The position numbers and the translations under genes are program-made. From NCBI RefSeq assembly GCF_001984575.1, contig NZ_LZNS01000001.1, positions 2,055,275 to 2,119,274 on the forward strand: a stretch of DNA of 64,000 bases. The letters run 5' to 3'. The stretch's first letter is position 1. Each line of letters opens with the position of its first letter. This document shows positions 11,512 to 19,761 of the stretch, piece after piece. The notes under the pieces are model-generated. The model made no database searches, had not been told where the DNA came from, and saw only the letters and a program-made list of their open reading frames with translations. This DNA is from Streptomyces sp. MP131-18 (lineage in GTDB: Bacteria > Actinomycetota > Actinomycetes > Streptomycetales > Streptomycetaceae).

Positions 11512-13671
11512 GTGCATGCGACCCTGTCCGGAGCGGAACGCGCCCGCCTGCTGGCCGGTGAGCACCACGATCCGCACGCGCTGCTCGGCGCGCACCCGGC
11601 GCCCGGCGGCACCCTCGTGCGCGTCCTGCGCCCCCTCGCCCGCCGGGTGGCGGTCCGCGGCACCGAGCTGACGCCCGAGGGCGACGGCCTGTTCTCCGCG
11701 ATCCTGCCCCCGGAGCAGGCGGGCGACCGCTGCCCCGTGGTGACCTGGTCAGACGGCAGCCGCAGCCGCGGCCACGACCCGTACCGCTTCCTGCCCGCCC
11801 TCGGCGACGTGGACCTGCACCTGCTCGCCGAGGGCCGCCACGAACGGCTGTGGGAAGCGCTGGGCGCCAGGCCCATGACCCACCAGGGCGTGGCGGGCAC
11901 CCGCTTCACGGTGTGGGCGCCGAACGCGCGCGGCGTGCGGGTCGTCGGCGACTTCAACGGCTGGGACGGCACCGGCTTCCCGATGCGTTCCCTCGGCTCG
12001 ACCGGCGTGTGGGAACTGTTCGTTCCCGGCGTCGCCGCCGGCACGCGCTACAAGTACGACATCTGCCGCGCCGACGGCACGCACGCGCTGCACGCCGACC
12101 CGCTGGCCCTCGCGGCCGAATGCCCGCCCGCCACCGCCTCGGTGGTGCACCGGAGCACCTACGAGTGGGGCGACGCCGAGTGGATGGCCCGCCGCGCGGA
12201 ACGGCCACCGCACGCCGCGCCGATGTCCGTGTACGAACTGCACCTGCCCTCCTGGCGGCCCGGCCTCGGCTACCGGCAGCTCGCCGAGGAACTGCCGCCC
12301 TACATCCGCGACCTCGGCTTCACCCACGTCGAACTGATGCCCCCGGCGGAGCACCCGTTCGGCGGCTCGTGGGGCTACCAGATCACCGGCTACTACGCCC
12401 CCACCGCCCGCCTCGGCCCGCCCGACGACTTCAAGTACCTGGTGGACGCGCTGCACCGGGCGGGTATCGGCGTGCTGATGGACTGGGTGCCCGCGCACTT
12501 CCCCAAGGACGAGTGGGCACTGATCCGGTTCGACGGCACCCCCTGCTACGAGCACCCCGATCCGCGCCGCGCGGAACACCCCGACTGGGGCACGCTGGAA
12601 TTCGACTACGGCCGCCCCGAAGTGCGGAACTTCCTCGTCGCCAACGCCGTGTTCTGGTGCGAGGAGTACCACATCGACGGCCTGCGGGTGGACGCCGTCG
12701 CCTCCATGCTCTACCTGGACTACTCGCGAGCGGAGGGCCAGTGGACCCCCAACGCGGACGGCGGCCGGGAGAACTGGGACGCCGTCGCGTTCCTCCAGGA
12801 GATGAACGCGACGGTGTACCGCCGCTGCCCCGGCGTGGTGACCGTCGCCGAGGAATCCACCGCATGGGACGGCGTCACCCGCGCCACCGACCACGGCGGC
12901 CTCGGCTTCGGCTTCAAATGGAACATGGGCTGGATGCACGACTCGCTGACGTACATGTCCAAGGAGCCCGTGCACCGCGGCTGGCACCACGGCGACATGA
13001 CGTTCTCCATGGTGTACGCCTACTCCGAGAACTACCTGCTGCCCATTTCGCACGACGAAGTCGTCCACGGCAAACGCGCCCTGGTCTCCAAGATGCCGGG
13101 CGACTGGTGGCAGCAGCGCGCCAACCTGCGCGCCTACCTCGCGTTCATGTGGTCCCACCCGGGCAAGCAACTCCTGTTCATGGGGCAGGAGTTCGCGCAG
13201 GGCGCCGAGTGGTCCGAGACGGAAGGACCGCAGTGGTGGGTCCTGGACCCCGCCTACACCGCCGCCGGCGACCACGCGGGCGTCCAGCGCCTCGTCCGCC
13301 ACCTGAACACCCGCTACCGCGCCACCCCGGCCCTGTGGGAACGCGACACGGAGCCGTCCGGCTTCTCCTGGGTCGAGGCCGACGCCGCGACGGACAACGT
13401 CCTGGCGTTCCTCCGCTTCGCGGCCAACGGCACCCCCCTGCTGGCCGTCAGCAACTTCTCCCCCGAGGTCCGCCACGCCTACCGCCTCGGCGTGCCCCTG
13501 GTGGCGAAGAGGTGGCGCGAAGCGCTGAACACCGACGCGGCGGAGTACGGCGGCAGCGGCATCACCACCCCCACCCCGATCCGCACCACCCCCACCCCCA
13601 GCCACGGCCACCCGACCAGCCTCCCCCTGACCCTCCCCCCACTCGCGACGGTATGGCTCCGCCCTGCCTGA
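11512..13671 (+). CDS. glgB: Glycogen/alpha-glucan branching enzyme
   Basis: 719-aa GH13_9 branching enzyme that adds alpha-1,6 branches to the glucan made by GlgE. An N-terminal domain ([15 protein letters not shown]) precedes the CBM48 beta-sandwich ([22 protein letters not shown]) and the catalytic barrel with [19 protein letters not shown], nucleophile Asp394 ([15 protein letters not shown]), acid/base Glu447 (TVAEEST) and Asp515 ([11 protein letters not shown]). I chose the GTG at 11512 because homology begins there and AAAGGA lies 11 bases upstream; the spacing is long, so the start is less certain than the identity. The C-terminus ends in a Thr/Pro/His-rich tail ([16 protein letters not shown]) encoded by C-rich repeats, unusual but not disruptive. 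Confidence 0.96.
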   Translation: MHATLSGAERARLLAGEHHDPHALLGAHPAPGGTLVRVLRPLARRVAVRGTELTPEGDGLFSAILPPEQAGDRCPVVTWSDGSRSRGHDPYRFLPALGDVDLHLLAEGRHERLWEALGARPMTHQGVAGTRFTVWAPNARGVRVVGDFNGWDGTGFPMRSLGSTGVWELFVPGVAAGTRYKYDICRADGTHALHADPLALAAECPPATASVVHRSTYEWGDAEWMARRAERPPHAAPMSVYELHLPSWRPGLGYRQLAEELPPYIRDLGFTHVELMPPAEHPFGGSWGYQITGYYAPTARLGPPDDFKYLVDALHRAGIGVLMDWVPAHFPKDEWALIRFDGTPCYEHPDPRRAEHPDWGTLEFDYGRPEVRNFLVANAVFWCEEYHIDGLRVDAVASMLYLDYSRAEGQWTPNADGGRENWDAVAFLQEMNATVYRRCPGVVTVAEESTAWDGVTRATDHGGLGFGFKWNMGWMHDSLTYMSKEPVHRGWHHGDMTFSMVYAYSENYLLPISHDEVVHGKRALVSKMPGDWWQQRANLRAYLAFMWSHPGKQLLFMGQEFAQGAEWSETEGPQWWVLDPAYTAAGDHAGVQRLVRHLNTRYRATPALWERDTEPSGFSWVEADAATDNVLAFLRFAANGTPLLAVSNFSPEVRHAYRLGVPLVAKRWREALNTDAAEYGGSGITTPTPIRTTPTPSHGHPTSLPLTLPPLATVWLRPA

Positions 13672-13684
13672 CCCCCGCGGCGCG

Positions 13685-14335
13685 TCAGGCGGGGTCGCAC
13701 GTGCCGGGTTCCTGCGCCGCGAGGAAGTCTTCGGCGTAGGGCTGCAAGAACTGCTCCAACTCGTCGCCGAAGTCCTGATATTCCTCCGCCCATGCAAGGC
13801 TGATGGACAGATTGACGGCCGAAAAGCCCCTTTCCGGCGCCTCGGCACATTCCATGCGGATGGCGGCATAGTCGTCCCAGACGATGTACTCGTGCGGACT
13901 TCCGCCGACTGTGCGGCCGTCTTCCATCTGGACATCGTGCCGCAAATCTTCGAGGAACTCGGCAATGCCATCCTCGTCCTCGTAGGTCATGGACGGCTTC
14001 GCCCTGACCTGGATGACACCCGTACCGTCGACCTCCACGACGCAGTCGAGCCAGACGTCCACCCAATCGGGCCGCCAACTCACATCCACTTCTTCTCCCG
14101 GCGGGAATAAGGCCGCTGCCGTCGCCTCATTCATCGGAATGTCGCACAGCCGGGCCGGGAGCTCGTAGTCTCGCGTCTGCTCGGCGACAGGGGAGCCTGC
14201 CGTACAGCCGGCGCAGGCCAGCGCGGCCAGCAGGCCGGGGACAACCCACCAGGTCCGAGCAGACGTAAATGATCTGGGCGTCCCGAGTCCGCCGCCCGCC
14301 ACAGACTCACAATCGGCCGGCCTCGCTGACGCCAT
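13685..14335 (-). CDS. Putative secreted lipoprotein of unknown function
   Basis: 216 aa. After about 28 residues there is a hydrophobic segment ending in the lipobox LACAGC, so the mature protein should be lipid-anchored. The rest is acidic with three further Cys, no repeats and no domain I recognise; the body (LPARLCDIPMNEATAAAL...) recalls the DUF3558-like small lipoproteins common in actinomycetes. It overlaps the 3' end of the upstream 796-aa gene by 29 bp, so the true start could be a little downstream, but the two are clearly one operon. Last gene of the WXG-like cluster, converging on glgB. Confidence 0.75.
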   Translation of the reverse strand: MASARPADCESVAGGGLGTPRSFTSARTWWVVPGLLAALACAGCTAGSPVAEQTRDYELPARLCDIPMNEATAAALFPPGEEVDVSWRPDWVDVWLDCVVEVDGTGVIQVRAKPSMTYEDEDGIAEFLEDLRHDVQMEDGRTVGGSPHEYIVWDDYAAIRMECAEAPERGFSAVNLSISLAWAEEYQDFGDELEQFLQPYAEDFLAAQEPGTCDPA

Positions 14336-16697
14336 CTTCGAAACCTCCCCCGAACTGCAGAGACGCCGTTGACTTCAGATCGTCCGCCTCGCCCACCTCG
14401 ACATCGATGCCGCCTCGCCGCGCGGCATCCTCAACGGCATCACGCATATACGTCTCGTAATACTCCTTGGTCTCGGCGTAATTGCGGTTGGTCTGCTCCG
14501 CGGCGGTGGGCTGGCTGTCCCGTGTGAAGCTGCCGAAGATGGATTCCGTCAGCGCCGATCTGAGTTCGGCTGCGGGCGGACCGACAACAGGAATACGCCC
14601 CAGCCCTTCATCCACCGTCGATGAAAGGGCCCGCTCGGTCCACGTGCCCACTTGCCCCAGCGTTGTGTTGAACTGGCTGTCCGAGGCGATGTGCTGCTCG
14701 TAGACCGCCGTGGCTCGGGCATCAGTCATGATGCCCGTAACCTGTCCGCTGCTCGCCGCCGCGTAACCGAGATGCCTCATCCGCTCGCCCTCATCCGGCC
14801 AGTCACCGTTGACCGCCTGATCAACGGCCACGTGCGTATACGCCTCATTCGCGGCCGTGATGCTTGCGTATGCCTCCGGCGCCGTGCCGATGTCGAACAG
14901 CATGAGCGACATGCGCCCGGGGTCGAACTCGGCCTGCGGCTCCGGTCGCGGTTCGAAACGCGCGCCGCTCAACGTCTGCTGCACGTCCGGCATGTAGTCC
15001 GCGGCGATGGCGCCCAGGGCCGGGCGGAGGTCGGCGAAGGGTTCGCCCTCGGCGATGCGGGGGGTCTTGATGTCGGACAGCTCGTCCGAGCCCGCGTAGT
15101 CCGCCGCGAACTCGTTCCACACGGTCTCCGCCACCCGGGCGTTCGCCTCCGAGTGGGTCCGGTGTTCGCCCGGGGGCGGGGGCTCGCCCGGGGGGAGGCC
15201 GGTGGCCGCCGCTTCCAGGGCGGCTTGCAGGCCGGGGCCCGGGGGCGTGGTCTGCCACTGGGCGTGCAGCGGCGAGGGGGTGGCGCCCACGGCCGCGTGG
15301 CGGGCCTCGTCGCCCTCGCCGATGAAGTAGTCCAGGTGCTCCGCGCCGGGGCCCTCGGGGTCGAAGAACGCCGTCACCGCGTCGGGGTTGCTGTGCGCGC
15401 CGATGCCCAGCATGCGGTCCACCAGGTCGTTCTTCGCGTCCCATGGGCTCGGCAGCCACGGGGATTCCCGTTCGGGGAAGCGGTCATGCGACCAGATGCC
15501 GGGGGTCTCCTGTTCCAGCTCGATCAGCCGGCTCGTCGTCTGGTAGAAGAACTGGTCGTCGACGGGCACGTCCGACGCCTCCAGCAGGTCGAAGGCGACG
15601 TCGTAGCCGACGCGCTGGTCCGCGGAGCCGCGGTCGAGCGGGCTCGGCTCGTGCAGCAGGCGGTTGCCCGACTCGTGGAAGGCGTCGTAACGCTCCTGGT
15701 ACTGCTGTCCGGCCGAGGTCTGAAGCCACTGGAGGTACGCCGGTGAGCCGGGCGGCGCGCTGCTCATGTCGCCCGCGGGCCGCAGTGACGTGGACAGGGC
15801 GGTGCCGAGGCCCTGCCGCAGGTCGGCGGCGAGCGTGCCGTCGCTGTTGAGCCGGGTCGCGGTCGTCTCCGTCCGCTCGGCCAGCAGCAGGTACTCCTCC
15901 ATGCCGATCGTGTCGACGATGTGGGCGGCGAACTCCGGGTCGTCCGCGTGGTCTTCGAGTAACCGGTTCATGCGGTGGAGATCGGCCGCGGTGGGGTCCG
16001 CCTGCCGCGCGAGCGCCACGAACGCCGCCGCGTCCTCGGCGATCAGCGAGTCGTGCGCGTGCGTCGCGTCGTTGTAGGGCGAGCCGGCGAACTGTTCGCC
16101 GCCCGCGGACGCCATCTCGGTGAGCGCGCGGGCGGTCAGCCGGTCGGACTCGGCCGCGGTGTCGACGATGCGCCGGATCTCCTCCTGCGTCTCCTGCATC
16201 GCGTGCACGGCGGCGGCGTCCGTCTCGTCGGACTCCGTCGGCAGGGCCTGCCGCGCGAGGGCTTCCGGCAGCGTCAGGTGCGGGGGCGTCACCGAGCGGA
16301 CGACGCCCTCGGGGTCGATGAGCACGCCCTGCTCCCTGGCCGTCGTCTCCAGGCTGCGCAGCGCCCGCTGTCCGGCCAGCAGGTCGCCGTGGAGGTCGAG
16401 CAGCAGGCTGCGGATGGCGCGTGCCTGCGCGTGGGCGCCTTCGAACCGCCGGCAGGTGCGGTCGATGAACGGCCGCGTCGCGTCGGCGTTCTCGCCCGCC
16501 CACCCCGCGTCCCTCGCCCCGCCGAGCATGTCGTGCCGGGCGGTCATGGACAGTTCCTCCAGGCCGCTCTCGACGGTCTCCCACTGGTCCGCCGCGGCGG
16601 CCAGCGTGGCGAGGTCGCACTGGTACAGGCCGGTGTAGGTCAGCCGCGCGTCGCCGAATCCGAAGATGTCGGGTACGGGGGGCAGCCAACCGGTCAC
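14307..16697 (-). CDS. Large WXG-like protein, function unknown
   Basis: 796 aa, GTG start overlapping the preceding small gene's stop (GTGA). The first about 120 residues are helical, with a WAGENADATRPFI segment resembling the W-x-G turn of ESX/type VII substrates and helix-rich flanks (QWETVESGLEELSMTA). The middle is acidic and helical (DPTAADLHRMNRLLEDHADDPEFAAHIVDTIG). The C-terminal half contains 'AIAADYMPDVQQTLSG', a segment I associate with the DUF6571-like Streptomyces proteins (from memory). No signal peptide or membrane segment. Architecture suggests a cytoplasmic or type VII-exported protein; no ESX ATPase or membrane gene is in the window, so export is inference. Confidence 0.8.
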   Translation of the reverse strand: MTGWLPPVPDIFGFGDARLTYTGLYQCDLATLAAAADQWETVESGLEELSMTARHDMLGGARDAGWAGENADATRPFIDRTCRRFEGAHAQARAIRSLLLDLHGDLLAGQRALRSLETTAREQGVLIDPEGVVRSVTPPHLTLPEALARQALPTESDETDAAAVHAMQETQEEIRRIVDTAAESDRLTARALTEMASAGGEQFAGSPYNDATHAHDSLIAEDAAAFVALARQADPTAADLHRMNRLLEDHADDPEFAAHIVDTIGMEEYLLLAERTETTATRLNSDGTLAADLRQGLGTALSTSLRPAGDMSSAPPGSPAYLQWLQTSAGQQYQERYDAFHESGNRLLHEPSPLDRGSADQRVGYDVAFDLLEASDVPVDDQFFYQTTSRLIELEQETPGIWSHDRFPERESPWLPSPWDAKNDLVDRMLGIGAHSNPDAVTAFFDPEGPGAEHLDYFIGEGDEARHAAVGATPSPLHAQWQTTPPGPGLQAALEAAATGLPPGEPPPPGEHRTHSEANARVAETVWNEFAADYAGSDELSDIKTPRIAEGEPFADLRPALGAIAADYMPDVQQTLSGARFEPRPEPQAEFDPGRMSLMLFDIGTAPEAYASITAANEAYTHVAVDQAVNGDWPDEGERMRHLGYAAASSGQVTGIMTDARATAVYEQHIASDSQFNTTLGQVGTWTERALSSTVDEGLGRIPVVGPPAAELRSALTESIFGSFTRDSQPTAAEQTNRNYAETKEYYETYMRDAVEDAARRGGIDVEVGEADDLKSTASLQFGGGFEDGVSEAGRL

Positions 16698-17068
16698 GCC
16701 TCGCGCTCCAGGCTCGCGGGCCCGATGCCCTCGGCGGCGAGCAGGGCGTAGTTGGGCTGTACGGCTCGCAGGTCGTTACCGATGCGGTGTTCGAGATCGC
16801 TGTGGGAGACGATGGTGCCGTCCAGGTGGCCGGAGATCCTGGCGCAGTCGTTCTGGAGCGAGGTGATCCTCGTGCGCCAGGTCTCCGTCAGCCCGGTGAG
16901 GGCCGTGCCGCTGGCGATGCCGTGCCGGGCGAGTCCGGCGCCGGTGTCCTGGCTCTCCGGCTCGGCCGCGAGGCCCTTGGACGGCAGTAGTTCGTATAAC
17001 TCGCGGGCCGCGGACTCCACCGGGCCCAGTTCTTCGCTGTTGACCGAAAGGTCCGCTCCGTCGTACAT
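16694..17068 (-). CDS. Small WXG100-like partner protein
   Basis: 124 aa, two predicted helices (DLSVNSEELGPVESAARELYELL and TWRTRITSLQNDCARISGHLDG) without a signal peptide. Size, position ahead of a WXG-like large gene and the DLSVNS...L start are typical of ESX-type helical-hairpin proteins in Streptomyces. Starts at ATG 17068 with GGGGCGGGA just upstream; its stop overlaps the next start. I infer that it pairs with the 796-aa product, but no direct sequence signature proves this. Confidence 0.75.
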   Translation of the reverse strand: MYDGADLSVNSEELGPVESAARELYELLPSKGLAAEPESQDTGAGLARHGIASGTALTGLTETWRTRITSLQNDCARISGHLDGTIVSHSDLEHRIGNDLRAVQPNYALLAAEGIGPASLEREA

Positions 17069-17182
17069 GTCCCGCCCCCTTGGCTGGTGTTGCCGTGCGA
17101 GGGCCCAGGCTAGTCACACGTATCGTGACCGGTCCACTGCGCCCCGCACCGGGGGCGGGATCGGTGACGGGGCGTCAGCCGT

Positions 17183-17977
17183 TCAGTCGTTGGCGTTGAG
17201 GGCGGGGAGGTAGCCGCTGGAGTGGCCGACGGCGGTGGGGTGGTAGGACTCCCACACCGGCAGGGCGAGGTCGTGGAGCCAGTCGTCGCCGGAGCACAGC
17301 TCGTGTCCGTCGAACGTGTTCCGCACGTCGCCGAACGCGAAGCCGTGCGCGGCGGCCCGGTCGGCGATCACCGTGTTCAGCAGGTCGGAGGCGTCGTTGA
17401 TGGCTTCGCGCTTGGTCTCGCCGATTCCGGCGCACCCGGGGGACGGCTCTATGTACATGCGCGGGTAGCCGAGAACGACGACGCGCGCGTCGGGGGCGCC
17501 GGCCCGGATGGCGTCGTAGGTGGCGTCGAGGCGGCCGGGCAGCGTTCCGGAGATGAACGATTCGGCGGTGGCGATGTCGCCGAGGCAGGTGTCGACGGAG
17601 CTGATCACGCAGGTGGTCATCACGTCGGCGAAACCGGCGTCGTTGCCGCCGATGGAGATGCTGACGAGCTGCGTGTCCGCGTTCAGCGCGGAGAGCTGGG
17701 AGCCGGTCACATCGCTGGTGACGGCGCCGGAGCAGGCGGCGAAGGAGAACGAGGAGGGGGCGTTGGCGGCGGCCCACAGGGCCGGGTAGGCGCTGTTGCT
17801 GCGGTGGCAGTCGCCGCTTGAGTCGATGTAGTTGCCCGCGCCGTTGCCGGAGGAGTAGGAGTCGCCGAGCGCGACGTAGGAGGGTCCGGCGGCTTGGGCC
17901 GTTCCGCCGCCGACGAGGGCGAGGAGCAGTCCGGATACGGCGGTGGCGAGCGTGGTGAGAGCTCTTGTCCTGCGCAT
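17183..17977 (-). CDS. Secreted GDSL/SGNH esterase-lipase
   Basis: 264-aa secreted hydrolase. The start at 17977 gives a clean signal peptide (MRRTRALTTLATAVSGLLLALVGG, cleavage near AQA) with GGAGGA close upstream; the longer frame to 18103 has no export-like start. SGNH blocks: I = YVALGDSYSSGNG (nucleophile Ser), II/III = SIGGNDAGF (oxyanion Gly/Asn), V = ESYHPTAVGH (Asp/His-type end). Several Cys could form disulfides, as in the Streptomyces rimosus/coelicolor lipases that it resembles. Substrate range (lipids, acyl esters) is not deducible. Confidence 0.95.
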   Translation of the reverse strand: MRRTRALTTLATAVSGLLLALVGGGTAQAAGPSYVALGDSYSSGNGAGNYIDSSGDCHRSNSAYPALWAAANAPSSFSFAACSGAVTSDVTGSQLSALNADTQLVSISIGGNDAGFADVMTTCVISSVDTCLGDIATAESFISGTLPGRLDATYDAIRAGAPDARVVVLGYPRMYIEPSPGCAGIGETKREAINDASDLLNTVIADRAAAHGFAFGDVRNTFDGHELCSGDDWLHDLALPVWESYHPTAVGHSSGYLPALNAND

Positions 17978-18123
17978 GCGTCCTCCGAGTGTCCGTGTGG
18001 GGGGAAGAGGCCGACGCATGTCAGGCTGCCCGACGCAACGCGCGTTGACAAGCATGCACATGTCACCAATACCAGCCGCTCGAAGAGTTTCCCGGGCGTT
18101 CAACTCCCCTGCCCACCGGCGCA

Positions 18124-18160
18124 GTCCGCCTGTCCGCCTGTCCGCCTGTCCGCCTGTCCG
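18124..18160. repeat. Tandem 8-bp repeat (GTCCGCCT)4 plus partial copy
   Basis: Four perfect head-to-tail copies of GTCCGCCT followed by GTCCG, lying between the lipase promoter and the hairpin that ends the amidohydrolase. Non-coding. Likely a slippage-prone simple repeat; copy number may vary between strains. Confidence 0.85.
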
Positions 18161-18188
18161 GCGCCCCGCGGGCCTCGCGGGGCGCCGG
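18158..18188 (-). terminator. Hairpin terminator of the amidohydrolase gene
   Basis: Perfect 13-bp GC stem (CCGGCGCCCCGCG / CGCGGGGCGCCGG) with loop GGCCT, starting 7 bases past the amidohydrolase stop in the direction of its transcription. Confidence 0.75.
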
Positions 18189-18194
18189 TGGGCG

Positions 18195-19418
18195 TCAGGC
18201 CGTGGCCGGCTCCCGGTAGTACGGGTCGACGACCGAGCCCGAACGCGTCCCCTCGTGCCAGCGGTAGACCTCCCGGCCCTCCACGAACACGCGCAGCGCC
18301 CGGCTCATCACGTCCAGCGGGTCGCCGGACCAGATGACGACATCGCCGTCGAGGCCGGGGCGCAGGCTGCCGACCCGGTCGTCAAGACCCAGGATCTCCG
18401 CCGGGTTGGTGGTGATGGTGCGCAGCGCGGTGCCGCGGTCCAGGCCCTCCTTCACGCACAGGGTCACCTGGTGGACGAGGAAGTTGATCGGGACCACCGG
18501 GTGGTCGGTGGTGATGGCGACCTTGACGCCGGCGCGGGTCAGGATGCCGGGGTTGGCGAGGGTGCGCTGCCGCACCTCCACCTTCGTGCGGGTGGTGAAC
18601 AGCGGCCCGGCGATCACCGGCACGTCGCGGCGGGCGATCTCGTCGGCCAGCAGATGCGCCTCGGTGCCGTGGTTGATGACGACGCGGTAGCCGAACTCGT
18701 CCGCGAGCCGCAGGGCGGTCGCGATGTCGTCGGCGCGGTGCGTGTGCTGGCACCAGGGCAGTTCCTGGCCCAGCACCCGCACCAGGACCTCGAGACCGGC
18801 GTCGCGTTCGAACGGCTTGCCCTCGGCCGCGGCGTGCTCGCGCCGTGTCAGGTAGTCCTGGGCCCGGGTGAAGGCGTCGCGGATGACGGCGGCCACGCCC
18901 TGCCGGGTGGAAGGCAGTTGCTTCTTGTCGCCGTAGACCCGCTTGGGGTTCTCGCCGAGCGCGCTCTTGACGCTCACCGGCTGCCTGATCAGCATGTCGT
19001 CGACGCTGCGCCCCCAGCACTTGACGGCAACGGTCTGGCCGCCGACCGGATTTCCCGAACCGGGCTTGATGACGGCGCTGGTGACGCCGCCCGCGAGGGC
19101 GTCGGCGAAGCCCGCGTCGGCCGGGTTGATGGCATCGAGGGCGCGCATCCTGGCGCCGTTGGGGTCGGTCATCTCGTTCGTGTCCTGACCGGCCCAGCCC
19201 TCCGCCTCCTCGTGCACGCCCAGGTGGCCGTGGGCCTCGACGAAGCCGGGCAGCACCCAGGCGCCCGCGGCGTCGACGACGGGCGTCCCCGCCGGGACGG
19301 CGACCGAGGCATCGGGCCCCACGGCGGCGATCTTGCCGTCGACGACGAGAACGGTGCCGCCGTCGATCGGCTGCCCCTCGACGGGTACGACATAACCGGA
19401 AGTGATCGCGATATTCAT
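18195..19418 (-). CDS. Amidohydrolase family protein (imidazolonepropionase-like)
   Basis: 407-aa cytoplasmic metal-dependent hydrolase of the amidohydrolase superfamily. Typical N-terminal beta-domain (MNIAITSGYVVPVEGQPIDG, VLVVDGKIAAVGPDA) leads to the metal motif GFVEAHGHLGVHEE. Later metal/catalytic residues sit in CQHTHRADD, VINHGTEAHL and the catalytic Asp in ITTDHPVVPI; the C-terminal LRPGLDGDVVIWSGDPLD closes the beta-domain. The start at ATG 19418 fits the family N-terminus, although the RBS is weak (TAGGT). Substrate unknown; the family includes imidazolonepropionase and other cyclic-amide hydrolases. Divergent from the NB-ARC regulator. Confidence 0.93.
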   Translation of the reverse strand: MNIAITSGYVVPVEGQPIDGGTVLVVDGKIAAVGPDASVAVPAGTPVVDAAGAWVLPGFVEAHGHLGVHEEAEGWAGQDTNEMTDPNGARMRALDAINPADAGFADALAGGVTSAVIKPGSGNPVGGQTVAVKCWGRSVDDMLIRQPVSVKSALGENPKRVYGDKKQLPSTRQGVAAVIRDAFTRAQDYLTRREHAAAEGKPFERDAGLEVLVRVLGQELPWCQHTHRADDIATALRLADEFGYRVVINHGTEAHLLADEIARRDVPVIAGPLFTTRTKVEVRQRTLANPGILTRAGVKVAITTDHPVVPINFLVHQVTLCVKEGLDRGTALRTITTNPAEILGLDDRVGSLRPGLDGDVVIWSGDPLDVMSRALRVFVEGREVYRWHEGTRSGSVVDPYYREPATA

Positions 19419-19761
19419 GGCGGTCGAACCTACCCGAACCCGGCCATGGACACCGGGCAAGAAGTGACGCGCGCCCGCCGCCGTGGAATCGGGCCTGCGT
19501 GACCTCCGCCGGGCGGACCCGCGGCGGGGCGGCGGTGAACGGTGGGGACGGGGCGGCCGTCCGCCACCGCCCTGTCCCCTGTCCCTCCCCCCGGTGTCCC
19601 GCGGTTCCCCTCCGCGCGCACGGTGCTTGCGCGGTCCCGCGGGCGTCACCGCCGCGCCCATCATCACCGGGAAGAGGGGCGGCCGTCGCGTTTCCCGTGC
19701 AAACCCGGTCACGACGGGTAGACACCCGTGGTGTTCAATGGGTGACGGTGTGGAGGACGCG
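19419..19761. promoter_or_regulatory. Divergent intergenic region with inverted repeat ACGGGT-AGAC-ACCCGT
   Basis: About 340 bp between two divergent genes, with no credible coding sequence. The clearest element is the inverted repeat at 19714-19729 (6-bp arms, 4-base loop), 33 bases before the regulator start. It could be an operator or a small 5'-UTR hairpin. The rest is GC-rich (CCCCTCCGCGCGC and similar) and I see no confident promoter elements. Confidence 0.4.
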
